Positions 44,293-55,108 of a stretch of 64,000 nucleotides of DNA are shown here, one piece after another; the first letter of the stretch is position 1, and each line of letters starts with the position of its first letter. The notes beneath the pieces are model-generated. The model ran no database searches and was not told the DNA's origin. It saw nothing but the letters and a program-made list of their open reading frames with translations. The stretch is from Chloroflexota bacterium (GTDB taxonomy: Bacteria > Chloroflexota > Anaerolineae > Aggregatilineales > Phototrophicaceae). The stretch lies in NCBI GenBank assembly GCA_028875245.1, contig JAPPEU010000064.1:1-64000 (forward strand), written 5' to 3'. The translations under genes were made by a program, and so were the position numbers.

Positions 44293-44306
44293 TTTAGCAG
44301 GCTAAA
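44293..44306. promoter_or_regulatory. Palindrome before lon
   Basis: TTTAGC and GCTAAA flank AG to form a perfect 6-bp-arm palindrome 14 bases before the lon start codon. A repressor operator is possible. It matches neither the CIRCE nor HAIR heat-shock operators as remembered, so the regulator is unknown. Confidence 0.35.
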
Positions 44307-44320
44307 TCGGCTACACTTGC

Positions 44321-46807
44321 ATGCCAGCGATTCGATTCGCTTACTCAAAAAGAGGTCAAGCCTTGGCGATAAACGCGACATTGGATTTCAACCAGATCGA
44401 GAACGCGGAAGCACGGGACGATGGCGTTTTCGAACTTCCGCTTCTGCCTCTGGATGCCCAGGTTCTTTTTCCAAAAGTGCTGAGCTTGATACCGCTGTCC
44501 ACCGAGGCGGAAATGCAGGCGGCCCTGACCGCGCGGGACCACGATCAAACGCTGATCGTCTGCAAGCTGAGGGCGGATCCAGCCGGCGAGACGCTGCTGG
44601 AGCGGATTCATGGCGTGGGCACCGAGATCGCGCCGGGCAGGACCACTGAGCTGGCGGACGACCGGGTGCAGCTCCTGGCGCAAGGCAGACGGCGCGTGCG
44701 CATCCTGGAGGCGCGTCAGCAGGGCAAGTATCCGATTGCCAAGGCGCGCGCGATCGCAGAAGACGCGTCCGAGCCTCAGGCCCTGGATTCTTTGACAACA
44801 GCGCTCAAAGAGCTGTTCAAGCACAGCAGCCAGTTCAATGAAGCGATGCCCGACAGCATCATCCAGCATATTCTGTCGCTGGAAGCGCCTGGCCAACTGT
44901 GCGACTCGCTGGCTTCAATTCTGCCGCTCCCGCCAGAAGACTTGCAGCAGCTGCTTGAGCTGGAGGATATTGAAAAGCGGCTGGAACGGCTGGCCATCTT
45001 GCTGACCGCCGACCTGCATGACAACGAGATCCACGATGAAGTTCATGCGCGCCTGCAAGATGAGATCGCGGCCAATCAACGCGAGATGTATCTGCGCGAA
45101 CAGGTTCGCATTATTCAGCAAGAATTGGGGGACGGCGATGTCTTCCAGCAGGAGATTCATGAACTGTCAGAGCGCATACAGGCCGCCAACCTGCCGTCCG
45201 AAGCGCATGAAAAAGCGATGAAAGAAGTATCGCGCCTGGGCGTCATACCGCCTATGTCGCCCGAATCCGGCGTGATCCACACGTATCTTGACCGCCTGTT
45301 GACCCTGCCCTGGAATGCGGTCAGCGAAGAGAATCTCGATTTGAAAAACGCCGAAGCCATTCTCGAGCGCGCTCATTACGGCCTGTCGAAGGTCAAGGCG
45401 CGCATCATCGAGCATATCGCTGTGCGCAAGCTGGCCAGGGAAAAGATGAAGAGTCCTATCCTGTGCTTTGTGGGGCCGCCGGGTGTTGGCAAGACGTCGC
45501 TGGGTAAAAGCATCGCTGAAGCGCTGGGCTGCAAGTTCCTGCGCCTCAGCCTGGGCGGCCTGCGCGATGAGGCGGAGATCCGCGGGCATCGGCGCACCTA
45601 CATCGGCTCTATGCCGGGCAGAATTCTCCAGCAGATGGAACGCGCCGAGACGATGAATCCAGTGTTCATTCTCGATGAGATTGACAAGATGAGCTCGGAC
45701 TTTCGGGGGGATCCGGCTTCGGCGCTGCTCGAAGTGCTTGACCCGGAGCAAAATGTTAATTTTGTCGATCATTATCTGGAAGTGCCTTACGATTTGTCCA
45801 AGGTGACCTTCATCACCACCGCCAATGATTTGTATTCGATTCCGGAAGCGCTGGAAGATCGCCTGGAGGTCATCGAGTTCAAGGGTTATTCGGAAGAAGA
45901 GAAGATTCAAATCGCGCGGCAGTTCCTGATCCCAAAACAGCTCGAGGCCAATGGCATCGGCGCTGCCGGCATCCGCTTTACCAACGGGGCGCTGCAGCAC
46001 ATCATCCGGCATTACACCTATGAAAGCGGCGTGCGCAATCTCGAGCGCGAAATTGCCAGAATGTGCCGCCGGATTGCGCGGCAGGTCGCCTCGCAGCGCG
46101 CCTATCCACGGCGCGTCACAGCCTCCGTCATCGAAAAGCAGCTCGGTCCGCCGCAGATGCTGGATTCGAAAGTCAATCGCAGCGACGCGATTGGCATTGT
46201 CAGCGGCCTGGTTTGGACACCCAACGGCGGCGAGATCCAGACGGTTGAGGTCTCGCTCGTGCCGGGCAAGGGCAACCTGATGCTGACGGGCCAATTGGGC
46301 GATGTGTTGCAGGAATCGGCTCATATCGCCCTGAGTTACTTGAGAGCGCGCGCCGATGAGTTTGATTTGCCCGCCGACGACTTTGAGAATTACGATGTGC
46401 ATGTGCACATGCCCGAGGGCGCGGTGCCAAAAGATGGGCCGTCAGCCGGCATCACACTGGCCACGGCGCTGATATCCGCCTTCACCGAGAGATTGGCGAG
46501 CGCCGCTTATGCGATGTCGGGCGAGATTACGCTGCGGGGGCAAATCCTTCCCGTCGGCGGCGTGGTCGAGAAGATCCTTGCCGCGCGCCGCCGCGGCATT
46601 GCGAATATCATTCTGCCGAAGGACAATCAGAAAGACTTGCTTGAGTTGCCCAAGGCGGCCAGACGCGATGTGTCCATCAGTTTCGTAGAGGACATGAACG
46701 ATGTTTTGCAGCGAGTCCTGCATGAGCCGCCCGATGTCAGAAATCGCGATCTTGCGGCGGCGAAGCAGAAGATCGACGAAGAACGGCGAGGCGTCAGTGC
46801 AGGCTGA
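44321..46807 (+). CDS. lon: ATP-dependent protease Lon
   Basis: An 828-residue Lon, a cytosolic hexamer that degrades misfolded and regulatory proteins. The order is N-terminal substrate domain (about 40-240), coiled middle, AAA+ domain with Walker [11 protein letters not shown] and Walker [11 protein letters not shown], sensor region, then the serine-lysine protease domain with catalytic Ser in PKDGPSAG and Lys in [12 protein letters not shown]. The length is normal. No sigma-32-type element was recognised upstream; a palindrome at 44293-44306 lies just before the start. Confidence 0.97.
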   Translation: MPAIRFAYSKRGQALAINATLDFNQIENAEARDDGVFELPLLPLDAQVLFPKVLSLIPLSTEAEMQAALTARDHDQTLIVCKLRADPAGETLLERIHGVGTEIAPGRTTELADDRVQLLAQGRRRVRILEARQQGKYPIAKARAIAEDASEPQALDSLTTALKELFKHSSQFNEAMPDSIIQHILSLEAPGQLCDSLASILPLPPEDLQQLLELEDIEKRLERLAILLTADLHDNEIHDEVHARLQDEIAANQREMYLREQVRIIQQELGDGDVFQQEIHELSERIQAANLPSEAHEKAMKEVSRLGVIPPMSPESGVIHTYLDRLLTLPWNAVSEENLDLKNAEAILERAHYGLSKVKARIIEHIAVRKLAREKMKSPILCFVGPPGVGKTSLGKSIAEALGCKFLRLSLGGLRDEAEIRGHRRTYIGSMPGRILQQMERAETMNPVFILDEIDKMSSDFRGDPASALLEVLDPEQNVNFVDHYLEVPYDLSKVTFITTANDLYSIPEALEDRLEVIEFKGYSEEEKIQIARQFLIPKQLEANGIGAAGIRFTNGALQHIIRHYTYESGVRNLEREIARMCRRIARQVASQRAYPRRVTASVIEKQLGPPQMLDSKVNRSDAIGIVSGLVWTPNGGEIQTVEVSLVPGKGNLMLTGQLGDVLQESAHIALSYLRARADEFDLPADDFENYDVHVHMPEGAVPKDGPSAGITLATALISAFTERLASAAYAMSGEITLRGQILPVGGVVEKILAARRRGIANIILPKDNQKDLLELPKAARRDVSISFVEDMNDVLQRVLHEPPDVRNRDLAAAKQKIDEERRGVSAG

Positions 46808-46858
46808 CACAGACGCGGCCCGCCAGCGCAGAGGAAAGTCAAGCACAAGATTCCTGAT

Positions 46859-48523
46859 GTGAGCGAGCCATCTTCCCTGGCCAGCGGCCCAACTTGCGTG
46901 ACGCCTCATACTGTCGCCGCGCTGCGCAGCATAAGTGGGCGACGCATCGCCCTGCCCCTCATCGCGGTCCTCATGTGCGCCTGCAGCGCGCTCAGCCAGC
47001 CTACCGCGACCCCGCTGCCCAGCGCGACAAGCTCGCCGACGGCCACAGCCAGCCCCAGGACATTGCCCAGCGCAACCGCATCTGAAACGCCGGCGCCGCC
47101 GACCGCCAGCCCCAGCGCAACTCCAAGCCCAAGCCCAAGCGCCAGCCCGACGGCCACAGAAACCGCCACGCCGACGCCGACGTTGGCGCCTACTTACACG
47201 CCGACGATTACACCGTTCCCCGCGATGGGCCTGGTCTTCGACAATTGGGATGTGGTTGAGGTCCCGGCCTCGATTGCCGATGGCATTTCCAGCCCGATGA
47301 TCGCGTTCGCGAGTTCCAACAATCGGCAGACGATAGCGAACATCGCGACGGCGCAGCCCTTCACCGGTGTGCAGATCCTGTATTTTGTATCGCCGACCGG
47401 ATCACGGCGTCGAATTCCGGTGCTGGAATTGACTTCAAGCGGGCGCATCGAAGCCTTTCTGGCGCGGCCGGGCAATGCTTTGGCTTATGTCAAGGCGGAT
47501 GGCGACCCGCGCACGAGCGGTCTGTACATGCTGGATCTGGAGACGGGCTTCAGCGCCCGTGTGCTGCCGGGCGAGAATTCGCTGGTGCAGCGCGGTTATT
47601 ATATGCCGCCCGACTGGTCGCCGGATGGGGGCCAGATGGCAGTCGCTGTCGCCACCGGCTACGATGTTGATATTTATGTCGTCGCCAAAGATGGAAGCCC
47701 GCCGAGCAGAATCAGCGATGAAGGCTCCTACGACTTGTGGCCGCGCTGGTCGCCGGATGGCCGTCACATCGCCTTCGTCTCCGACCGCGCCGACTGCCCG
47801 AGCTGGGCGCCCGGCGAGCCGCAATTCTGCGACGCGCTCAGCATGCCGCCACCGGTGGGCGGTCAGGTCTATATATACGAAGCGACCAGCGGCAATACGC
47901 GGCGGCTGGCGGATGCGCTTGTTACGGAGCCGCCGAAATGGATTGGCGATTCCCTGCTGGCTTTTGCCAGCGGGGGGCCCTTTGACCTGCAGAATCCACA
48001 GCGCCGCATCTGGCGGGCTGATATCAGAACGGGCGAAACGAGCGAGCTGCGCCTGGCGGGGGCTAGCCCGTCGGCCAGTTATCTCTCCGATGCCTGGTCC
48101 GCTGATGGCAATCGTGTTGTTATGCAGCTGGCCGACGACAGAAACGAGATTGTCATGCTGGATGCCGGGGGCCAGCTTCTGGGCAGGGACAGCGAGCTGG
48201 ACTTTCCGCGATTCGGCCTGGCCGCCAGTTGGTCGCCCGATGGCCAGAGAATCGCGCTCGGTGGTACGGCGGGCCAGTGCCCATATGGCGTTCGGGTGAA
48301 GAACAGTGGCTTTGGGAATGTCGCCAGCGGCCATCCGCCGCCAACGATGTGCGACCCGCTGTTTTCGCCTGATGGCCAGTACATCGCCTTTACGGGCGTC
48401 AACCCTTCAGTGGACGGGCGCAACGACATCTATATCGCCAACTACAACGGATTCGGCGCAACCAGCCTCACGCGCGATCTGCGCGGCCAGGTCGAATTGA
48501 TCGGCTGGGTCGGTGGACCATAG
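46859..48523 (+). CDS. TolB-like beta-propeller lipoprotein
   Basis: A 554-residue exported protein. After a basic start it has the hydrophobic segment IALPLIAVLMCACS, with Cys43 as a likely though imperfect lipobox cysteine. Residues about 48-125 are a Pro/Ser/Thr/Ala low-complexity linker. The rest carries repeated PD40 blades, e.g. PPDWSPDGGQMAVAV, WPRWSPDGRHIAFVSD, AASWSPDGQRIALGG and DPLFSPDGQYIAFTG, which build a beta-propeller. Ligand unknown. Starts at GTG 46859. Confidence 0.8.
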   Translation: MSEPSSLASGPTCVTPHTVAALRSISGRRIALPLIAVLMCACSALSQPTATPLPSATSSPTATASPRTLPSATASETPAPPTASPSATPSPSPSASPTATETATPTPTLAPTYTPTITPFPAMGLVFDNWDVVEVPASIADGISSPMIAFASSNNRQTIANIATAQPFTGVQILYFVSPTGSRRRIPVLELTSSGRIEAFLARPGNALAYVKADGDPRTSGLYMLDLETGFSARVLPGENSLVQRGYYMPPDWSPDGGQMAVAVATGYDVDIYVVAKDGSPPSRISDEGSYDLWPRWSPDGRHIAFVSDRADCPSWAPGEPQFCDALSMPPPVGGQVYIYEATSGNTRRLADALVTEPPKWIGDSLLAFASGGPFDLQNPQRRIWRADIRTGETSELRLAGASPSASYLSDAWSADGNRVVMQLADDRNEIVMLDAGGQLLGRDSELDFPRFGLAASWSPDGQRIALGGTAGQCPYGVRVKNSGFGNVASGHPPPTMCDPLFSPDGQYIAFTGVNPSVDGRNDIYIANYNGFGATSLTRDLRGQVELIGWVGGP

Positions 48524-48583
48524 CGCTGGCAAATGACTGGCATTATAGTGAATCCAACAAGGACCGATCGTAACGGAGAGAAA

Positions 48584-49333
48584 ATGATGCCCAATCTCGC
48601 AGGCAAGACCGCGCTTGTCACCGGCGGAGGGCGCGGCATCGGGCGCGCTATCTGCCTTGAGCTGGCTGCGCGCGGCGCGACAGTGATCGTGAATTACAAC
48701 CGAAGCGGAGCTGCCGCCGACGAAGTTGTAGGCCTGATAGAAAACAGCAATGGCGTCGCCAAGAGCGTCCAGACGGACGTCAGCGACGCGGACCAGGTGG
48801 CGAGCCTGTTCAAGGAAATTATTTCGGAATACAAATCGATCGATATTCTGGTCAACAACGCGGGCATGACGCGCGACAATGTCATCATGATGATGAAGCC
48901 GGCGGACTTCGACGCCGTCATTGAAACGAATCTGCGCAGCTGCTGGCTCTGCTGCAAAAGCGCCGCGCGGGCGATGATGCGCAAGCGCACCGGCAGCATC
49001 ATCAATATCACGAGCGTGGTGGGCATCGCCGGCAATGGCGGCCAGACGAATTACGCCGCCAGCAAAGCGGGCATCCTCGGTTTGACAAAGTCGCTCGCCA
49101 AAGAATTGGCGGCGCGCGGCGTACGGGTCAACGCGGTGGCGCCGGGCTTCGTCGAGACGGCCATGACCGCTGACCTGTCCGACGAGATCAGGAAACAGGC
49201 GGTAGACGCCATCCCGCTGGGCCGGATGGGCGCGCCGGAAGATATCGCCAAGGCGGTCGCCTTTCTCGCGTCAGACGACGCCAGCTATATCACCGGGCAA
49301 ACCCTGGTCGTCGATGGCGGCATGGTGATGTAA
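48584..49333 (+). CDS. fabG: Short-chain dehydrogenase, FabG-like
   Basis: A 249-residue SDR matching 3-oxoacyl-ACP reductase. The NADP-binding motif is TALVTGGGRGIGRAI, the NNAGMTRDNV motif follows, and the catalytic Ser-Tyr-Lys is in NITSVVGIAGNGGQTNYAAS. The C-terminal end (ITGQTLVVDGGMVM) is typical FabG. The start ATG at 48584 is five bases behind GGAG; ATG at 48587 would be equally reasonable. No other fatty-acid genes are near. Confidence 0.88.
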   Translation: MMPNLAGKTALVTGGGRGIGRAICLELAARGATVIVNYNRSGAAADEVVGLIENSNGVAKSVQTDVSDADQVASLFKEIISEYKSIDILVNNAGMTRDNVIMMMKPADFDAVIETNLRSCWLCCKSAARAMMRKRTGSIINITSVVGIAGNGGQTNYAASKAGILGLTKSLAKELAARGVRVNAVAPGFVETAMTADLSDEIRKQAVDAIPLGRMGAPEDIAKAVAFLASDDASYITGQTLVVDGGMVM

Positions 49334-49366
49334 AGCGGCGGCAATTCCGTTGCCAGGAGGCAGATT

Positions 49367-49714
49367 ATGAGCACGATATTCTCGAAGATAATCGCGAAGG
49401 AAATCCCGGCCGATATCGTATACGAAGACGAGCTGGTCATGGCCTTCCGCGATATTGCGCCGTCGGCGCCGGTCCACATACTGATCATCCCGAAGGCGGA
49501 GATAGCCACCGTCAATGATGTTGCCCCGAGTCACGAAGCGGCGTTGGGACGGCTGTTTACGGTCGCCGCCAGAATCGCGGAGGATGAGGGCATCGCGGAA
49601 GACGGCTTTCGCCTCATCGTCAATTGCAACCAGCATGGCGGGCAGGAGGTGTTTCACTTGCACCTGCATTTGCTCGGCGGCCGCAGCCTGGGACCGATGC
49701 TGGCGGGTAAATAA
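49367..49714 (+). CDS. HIT family nucleotide hydrolase (HinT-like)
   Basis: A 115-residue histidine-triad protein. It carries [18 protein letters not shown] at its start and the triad [11 protein letters not shown] near its end. Such proteins cleave adenosine phosphoramidates. The length matches HinT. It follows fabG by 33 bases with AGGAGG upstream and converges with the dsbA-like gene. Confidence 0.92.
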   Translation: MSTIFSKIIAKEIPADIVYEDELVMAFRDIAPSAPVHILIIPKAEIATVNDVAPSHEAALGRLFTVAARIAEDEGIAEDGFRLIVNCNQHGGQEVFHLHLHLLGGRSLGPMLAGK

Positions 49715-49746
49715 GTCAAGGGCGACGAAGATTCGCCCGTCGACGT

Positions 49747-50745
49747 CTAGCCGCTCTCCTCCGGCTCATCTGCCGGCGGGGCGTCCTCGTTTGCATCTTC
49801 CGCCGGTTCGTCAGCCGCATCTTCCTCATTTGGCGGGGGCGCTGCTGCCTCCTCGGCTGCGTCGTCTGCTTCCGATTCAGTCTCAGCGGCCGCCTCGATT
49901 TCTTCATCTGTTTGCGCGCCGGCATCGTCGATGGATTGGTCGGCAGACGAGTCGTCGGGCGCTGCGTCAACCGGTTCGGCTTGCTCTGGCGCGGTCGCTT
50001 CGGGGCCGGCCCGCCAGTCATCGGGCGTCGCGGCGTCGATTGCCCCCAGGATAGTCGCTGATGAGGGAATCGACCCGGCCTGGCTTGCTTCAACCGTGAC
50101 GCCATTGACGCGGATCGTTGGCGTCGAGGCGACGCCTGCGTTGGCGGCGGCGTCAAGCGTGGCCGAGATCTCAGCTGAATTGAAGCAGTCAGTGAAGCCG
50201 CTGCTGTTCAAGCCGAGGTTTTCGACGCCGGTCAGCAATCGATTCTGCGAGAATGCCGTATTGCCGTAGCGCGTCTGCCAATCGAAGAGCACATCGTGCA
50301 TTTCCCAAAACATGCCTTGTCGCCCGGCGCAAAGCGCGGCGCGGGAGGCGCCCGGCGCATTGGGTATCGAGCCGGTGTTCAGCGGCACGTAGGTGAACAG
50401 GACCTGTTCGTCTTTCACGCGCTCCAGCACGGCATCTAAACTGTCGCGATGGAATGACTCGCAGCCGGGGCAGGCGAAGCTCGAGTATTCTTCGATCGTC
50501 ACAGGCGCGTCGGGATTGCCCAGGCGCGGGTAGCCCTCGCGCGAGAAGCTGCGTTCGATGCCGTCGTAGCGCAGCGACAACTCCCCGGGCAGGAAAGCGT
50601 CAACGGGTTGATTGGAGACAATGGCGACGGCGCTGCCCACTACCGCCAAGGCCACGATCAAGACCAGGACCAGCATTCGCTGATTCCGCCGGCGCTGCTT
50701 CTGCCGCCGTTGACGCGCTTCGCGAGTGCGGCTCTTCTTTGCCAT
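49747..50745 (-). CDS. DsbA-like thioredoxin with long acidic tail
   Basis: A 332-residue protein. The N-terminus is very basic, followed by one membrane anchor (MLVLVLIVALAVVGSAVAIV). The DsbA/BdbD-type thioredoxin domain has active site FACPGCESFHRDSL and the cis-proline loop GVASTPTIRVNG. The last ~90 residues are almost only Asp, Glu, Ala and Pro and lack any fold. It probably oxidises or isomerises disulfides outside the membrane. Confidence 0.85.
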   Translation of the reverse strand: MAKKSRTREARQRRQKQRRRNQRMLVLVLIVALAVVGSAVAIVSNQPVDAFLPGELSLRYDGIERSFSREGYPRLGNPDAPVTIEEYSSFACPGCESFHRDSLDAVLERVKDEQVLFTYVPLNTGSIPNAPGASRAALCAGRQGMFWEMHDVLFDWQTRYGNTAFSQNRLLTGVENLGLNSSGFTDCFNSAEISATLDAAANAGVASTPTIRVNGVTVEASQAGSIPSSATILGAIDAATPDDWRAGPEATAPEQAEPVDAAPDDSSADQSIDDAGAQTDEEIEAAAETESEADDAAEEAAAPPPNEEDAADEPAEDANEDAPPADEPEESG

Positions 50746-50868
50746 CGATTTCTACCTTCGACGAATCGCTTTGATCAGTCATGTGCGTGAATGCGGCAAG
50801 TCTACTCGACAGCCCGCGCTTTGTACAATGACAAGTTGACCCGCCCGGGGTTGGCTGCGCAGCGAACG

Positions 50869-50898
50869 CTGACAATCGACTACGATGTCTGGTAGAAT
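50869..50898 (+). promoter_or_regulatory. Promoter of the aconitase gene
   Basis: CTGACA (50869-50874) and TAGAAT (50893-50898) are 18 bases apart, and TGG before the -10 makes it an extended element. The predicted leader is about 70 bases. The divergent gap 50746-50977 contains nothing else recognised. Confidence 0.6.
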
Positions 50899-50977
50899 GC
50901 GACGGGTCGAATCAGCGCATTCGAGATTTCACAGGGCGGGCATCTCCAAAGAGGCCGATAGAAAAAGGGAATGCACC

Positions 50978-53683
50978 ATGAGCGACAGTTTCGGGACGCG
51001 CGGCACCATAGACATCGGCGCGAGCAAGGCGGTCATCTACCGCTTGCGCAAGCTGGCTGACCAGGGCTTCGGTCAAATTGAAAGGCTGCCTTTCAGCATC
51101 AAGATTCTGCTGGAGAATGCCTTGCGCAATGAGGATGGGCGGCACTTCCAGCCGCAGGATATTGAGAGCCTGGCGGCCTGGGACGCGCGTGATCCTCGCG
51201 CTGTCGAGATACCCTTTAGCCCGGCGCGGGTCATTTTGCAGGATTTCACCGGCGTGCCGTCCTTGGTCGATTTGGCGGCGCTGCGCAGCGCCATGGCGCG
51301 CATGGGCGGCGACCCGCAGAAGATCAACCCCAAGGTGCCGGTCGACCTGGTCATTGACCATTCGGTTCAGGTCGATGTCTTTGGCCGCGCGGACGCGATC
51401 GCGCGCAACGCCGAAATGGAATTCCTGCGCAATCGTGAGCGATACGAGTTCTTGCATTGGGGCCAAAAGGCCTTTGAAAACCTCAAGGTCGTACCACCCG
51501 CGACCGGCATCGTCCACCAGGTCAATCTCGAATACCTGGCGAATGTTGTGCAGCTGGCCGCTGACCGGCAGGGGAATGGCATGGTCGCCCTGCCCGATAC
51601 GCTGGTCGGAACTGACAGCCACACGACAATGATCAATGGTTTGGGCGTGCTCGGCTGGGGCGTCGGCGGGATCGAAGCGGAAGCGGCCATGCTAGGCCAG
51701 CCGATCTATATGCTGATGCCGGAAGTCGTCGGTTTCAAGCTGTCCGGTCAGCTGCCGGAAGGGGCGACGGCAACTGATTTGGTCCTGGTCGTCACCGAAA
51801 TGCTGCGCGATAAAGGCGTCGTCGGCAAATTCGTTGAGTTTTATGGCGCGGGCCTCAGCCGGTTGACCCTGCCTGACCGCGCCACTATCGCCAATATGGC
51901 GCCGGAATATGGCGCGACGATGGGCTTCTTCCCGGTCGATGACGAAGTGCTGAGTTACCTGCGCCGCACCGGACGCGATGATGAACTGATAAATCTTGTC
52001 GAAGCCTACTGCAAGGAGCAAGGCTTGTACCGCCACGACGATATGGAGGACCCCGATTACTTCGATATACTCGAGTTGGATCTCAATTCGGTCGAGCCGA
52101 GCGTCGCCGGCCCCTTGCGCCCGCAGGATCGGATCTTGGTGCGCGAGCTGAAGCCGACTTTTCATCAGGTTTTGACCGCGCCGCTGGGTCCGCAGGGCTT
52201 TGCGCTTGCCGACGATCAGCTGGGCGCGAGCGGGTTGGTCCGCTCCAATGGGGACAGCGCGGAGATACGGCACGGCTCTGTCGTCATCGCCGCCATCACT
52301 TCCTGCACGAATACCAGCAATCCATCGGTCATGGTCGCGGCCGGCCTGCTGGCGAAGAAAGCGAACGAGCGCGGCCTGACGCGCAAGCCTTATGTCAAGA
52401 CCAGCCTGGCGCCGGGCTCCAAGGTCGTCACCGAATACCTCGACAGCGCCGGCTTGACGCCGCATCTGGAGGCGCTCGGATTTCACACGGTGGGTTATGG
52501 CTGCACCACTTGCATCGGCAACAGCGGGCCCTTGCCCGAGCCAGTGCGCGAGGCGATCCACGAAGCCGATATCGTGGCGGCGTCGGTGCTCAGCGGCAAT
52601 CGCAATTTCGGCGGCCGGATCGGGCCGGATGTACGCGCCAACTTCCTCGCTTCGCCGCCGTTGGTCGTGGCTTACGCGCTGGCGGGCCGGGTCGACATCG
52701 ACCTGGAACATGAGCCGATCGCAAAAGATCGAGACGGCGCCGATGTTTATCTGCGGGATATCTGGCCCAGCCAGGAAGAGATCCTGGGCACGGTGCAGAG
52801 CAGCATCAACGCGGCTATGTATCTGGAACAATATGGAAACGTGTACGATGGCAACCCGCGCTGGAATGAGATCCCCAGCACTGACGAGCCGGTGTATGAG
52901 TGGAGCGCGGAGAGCACTTATATTCAAGAACCGCCCTTCTTTATCGACCTGCCAGAGAAGGCGCCGCCCATCGAGCCAATTATCGGCGCGCGCGTTATGG
53001 TGAAAAGCGGCGACTCGGTAACGACCGACCACATCTCACCCGCGGGCGCCATCGCGATAAACGGGCCGGCCGGTCAATACTTGATGGATCAGGATGTCAG
53101 CCCGCAGTACTTCAACAGCTTTGGCTCCCGCCGCGGCAATGACCGGGTGATGACGCGCGGCACCTTCGCCAATGTGCGCTTGCGGAATCTGCTAGTGCCC
53201 GGCAGCGAGGGCGGCGTCACCTATTATCTGCCGACAATGGAAGAGATGCCGATTTATGATGCGGCGCTGAAGTACCGGGACGACGGCACGCCGCTGATCG
53301 TCCTGGGGGGCGCGGATTATGGCATGGGGTCGTCGCGCGATTGGGCGGCCAAGGGAACGCTGCTGCTCGGCATCAAGGCGGTCATCGCCGAGAGCATTGA
53401 ACGGATTCATCGCAGCAATCTGGTGATGATGGGTGTGCTGCCGTTGACCTTTGCCGAGGGCGAGTCCTACCGATCGCTGGGGTTGAGCGGCCACGAGACT
53501 TTCGATATCCCGATCGGCGATGACATAGAGCCGATGCAAACCTTGACCATCACTGCGACTGACGATGCCGGGAAGCCTGCCCGATTCAAGGCGACCGTAC
53601 GCCTCGATACGCCGGTCGAGGTTGAGTACTACCGCAATGGCGGCATCCTGCACACGGTCTTGCGCAACTTCCTGGCTGAGTAG
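50978..53683 (+). CDS. acnA: Aconitate hydratase A
   Basis: A 901-residue AcnA-type aconitase, which isomerises citrate and isocitrate in the TCA cycle. The 4Fe-4S ligands are in [13 protein letters not shown] and [37 protein letters not shown] and the C-terminal swivel motif [10 protein letters not shown] are present. The ATG at 50978 follows AAAGGGA; a longer frame upstream crosses the promoter. With PEP carboxylase and KorAB it marks central carbon metabolism in the window. Confidence 0.96.
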   Translation: MSDSFGTRGTIDIGASKAVIYRLRKLADQGFGQIERLPFSIKILLENALRNEDGRHFQPQDIESLAAWDARDPRAVEIPFSPARVILQDFTGVPSLVDLAALRSAMARMGGDPQKINPKVPVDLVIDHSVQVDVFGRADAIARNAEMEFLRNRERYEFLHWGQKAFENLKVVPPATGIVHQVNLEYLANVVQLAADRQGNGMVALPDTLVGTDSHTTMINGLGVLGWGVGGIEAEAAMLGQPIYMLMPEVVGFKLSGQLPEGATATDLVLVVTEMLRDKGVVGKFVEFYGAGLSRLTLPDRATIANMAPEYGATMGFFPVDDEVLSYLRRTGRDDELINLVEAYCKEQGLYRHDDMEDPDYFDILELDLNSVEPSVAGPLRPQDRILVRELKPTFHQVLTAPLGPQGFALADDQLGASGLVRSNGDSAEIRHGSVVIAAITSCTNTSNPSVMVAAGLLAKKANERGLTRKPYVKTSLAPGSKVVTEYLDSAGLTPHLEALGFHTVGYGCTTCIGNSGPLPEPVREAIHEADIVAASVLSGNRNFGGRIGPDVRANFLASPPLVVAYALAGRVDIDLEHEPIAKDRDGADVYLRDIWPSQEEILGTVQSSINAAMYLEQYGNVYDGNPRWNEIPSTDEPVYEWSAESTYIQEPPFFIDLPEKAPPIEPIIGARVMVKSGDSVTTDHISPAGAIAINGPAGQYLMDQDVSPQYFNSFGSRRGNDRVMTRGTFANVRLRNLLVPGSEGGVTYYLPTMEEMPIYDAALKYRDDGTPLIVLGGADYGMGSSRDWAAKGTLLLGIKAVIAESIERIHRSNLVMMGVLPLTFAEGESYRSLGLSGHETFDIPIGDDIEPMQTLTITATDDAGKPARFKATVRLDTPVEVEYYRNGGILHTVLRNFLAE

Positions 53684-53800
53684 GCCCTATGCGATTGCAG
53701 CATCCCGGGCGCGTCCAGGCGGGCGCGCTTTGTCAATTGCGGTAGAATGACTGACTGGTTTCGCCATGCGGGCGAGCAGCCCGGGTATGGAGCAAGATCA

Positions 53801-55108
53801 GTGTATCCCTTGCGCGTCAGCCACCGCCTTCTGGTCACGATGTTCGTCTCCCAGAGCTTGTTCTCAGCCGCGCAGATTTCCATCATCACGCTGCATTCGA
53901 TTGCGGCGGGCATTTTGGGCGGGTCGGACGCGGCGGCCGGCTTGCCGACCACGATGGTCACCTTCGCGCATTCAATCATGGCCTATTTCATGGGCATCAT
54001 CATGGGGCGTTACGGGCGGCGCATGGGCTTGTGCACCGCTTACGCGCTGGGTTTTGCCGGGGCGGTCCTCGGCCTGTTCGCCGTGTTGAACGGCATCTTC
54101 TCCCTGCTTCTCGTTAGCTCGGCCGGCATGGGTATGGCGCGCGCAGGCTCGCAGATGAGCCGTTTCGTCGTTGGCGAAATCTACCCGATTGACAAGCGCG
54201 CGCAGATGATCGGGCGCATCGTGTTTGCCGGCACCATCGGCGCGATATTCGGGCCCGGCCTCGTCGAGCCGAGCAGTCAGCTGGCCAGATTCCTTTCGCT
54301 TGAAATTGCCTCTGGACCGCCGCTCCTTCAAGCGCCGCTGGTTCAAAGCCTGCTGCCGAGCGCGGCCTCAGCGGAGGAATTGACCACCGGTCCCTGGGTG
54401 ATCGCCAGCTTCCTGTCCGGCATCTCGTTTTTGATCACCTTCTTCCTGCTCCGCCCCGAGCCGGCGACGGTCGCGGAACAGTATTCCGAGCCTCACATCG
54501 AAGATGACAAACCGAAAGCCGCTCATCGACTGGCCGAGCTGCTGCGCCTGCCGAACGTGCAACTGGCGATCCTCTCTATGGTAATCTGCCAAACCGTTAT
54601 GAGCGTGCTCATGACAATCACGCCCTGGCACATGCACCTGGAGGATCATTCCAACGCGATGGTTTCTTTGGTCATCGCGGCGCATGTCTTGGGGATGTTT
54701 GGCTTGTCGCCACTGACCGGTTATTTGATCGACCGCTACGGGCGCGTCACCATGATGGTCATCGCCGCGTTGACGCTCATCGCGTCGACGATCATTTCAC
54801 CCTTGTCCGCGCAGATGCCCTACTTGATAGCCGGTCTGTTTCTGCTTGGGCTGGGCTGGAACTTCGGTTACGTGGCTGGCTCTTCGATGCTGGCGGACGC
54901 ATTGAGCGGCGCCGAGCGCACACGCGTGGCCGGCTTCAATGATATGCTGGTCGCTTTTTGCGCCGGGCTGGGCACGCTGAGTTCGGGCGCTCTGTTCGGT
55001 TTGGGCGGCTTCATCTTTGTCAGCGCGGGCGGCGGCGTATTGGCGCTCCTGCTGCTGGCGCTGATTCGGACGCTCACGCTGCGGCAACTCGCGCTTAGGG
55101 CGGCTTAG
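53801..55108 (+). CDS. Major facilitator superfamily transporter
   Basis: A 435-residue MFS protein with about twelve spans. It has the loop-2 motif GRYGRRMGLCTAYA and its counterpart LIDRYGRVTMM. The frame begins at an ATG at 53747, but that ATG lies within a likely -10 box (TAGAAT at 53743-53748), so the GTG at 53801 with GGAG eight bases before it is favoured. Substrate unknown. It converges with the next gene, sharing four bases at the stops. Confidence 0.75.
   Translation: MYPLRVSHRLLVTMFVSQSLFSAAQISIITLHSIAAGILGGSDAAAGLPTTMVTFAHSIMAYFMGIIMGRYGRRMGLCTAYALGFAGAVLGLFAVLNGIFSLLLVSSAGMGMARAGSQMSRFVVGEIYPIDKRAQMIGRIVFAGTIGAIFGPGLVEPSSQLARFLSLEIASGPPLLQAPLVQSLLPSAASAEELTTGPWVIASFLSGISFLITFFLLRPEPATVAEQYSEPHIEDDKPKAAHRLAELLRLPNVQLAILSMVICQTVMSVLMTITPWHMHLEDHSNAMVSLVIAAHVLGMFGLSPLTGYLIDRYGRVTMMVIAALTLIASTIISPLSAQMPYLIAGLFLLGLGWNFGYVAGSSMLADALSGAERTRVAGFNDMLVAFCAGLGTLSSGALFGLGGFIFVSAGGGVLALLLLALIRTLTLRQLALRAA

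Noticed and set aside
47005..47230. Direct DNA repeat or CRISPR-like pattern in the lipoprotein gene
   Set aside because: It is a low-complexity Pro/Ser/Thr/Ala linker in one open frame, without spacers or regular units.
53747..53800. ATG at 53747 as start of the second MFS transporter
   Set aside because: The codon lies inside a likely -10 box and has no Shine-Dalgarno; GTG at 53801 has GGAG at good distance.
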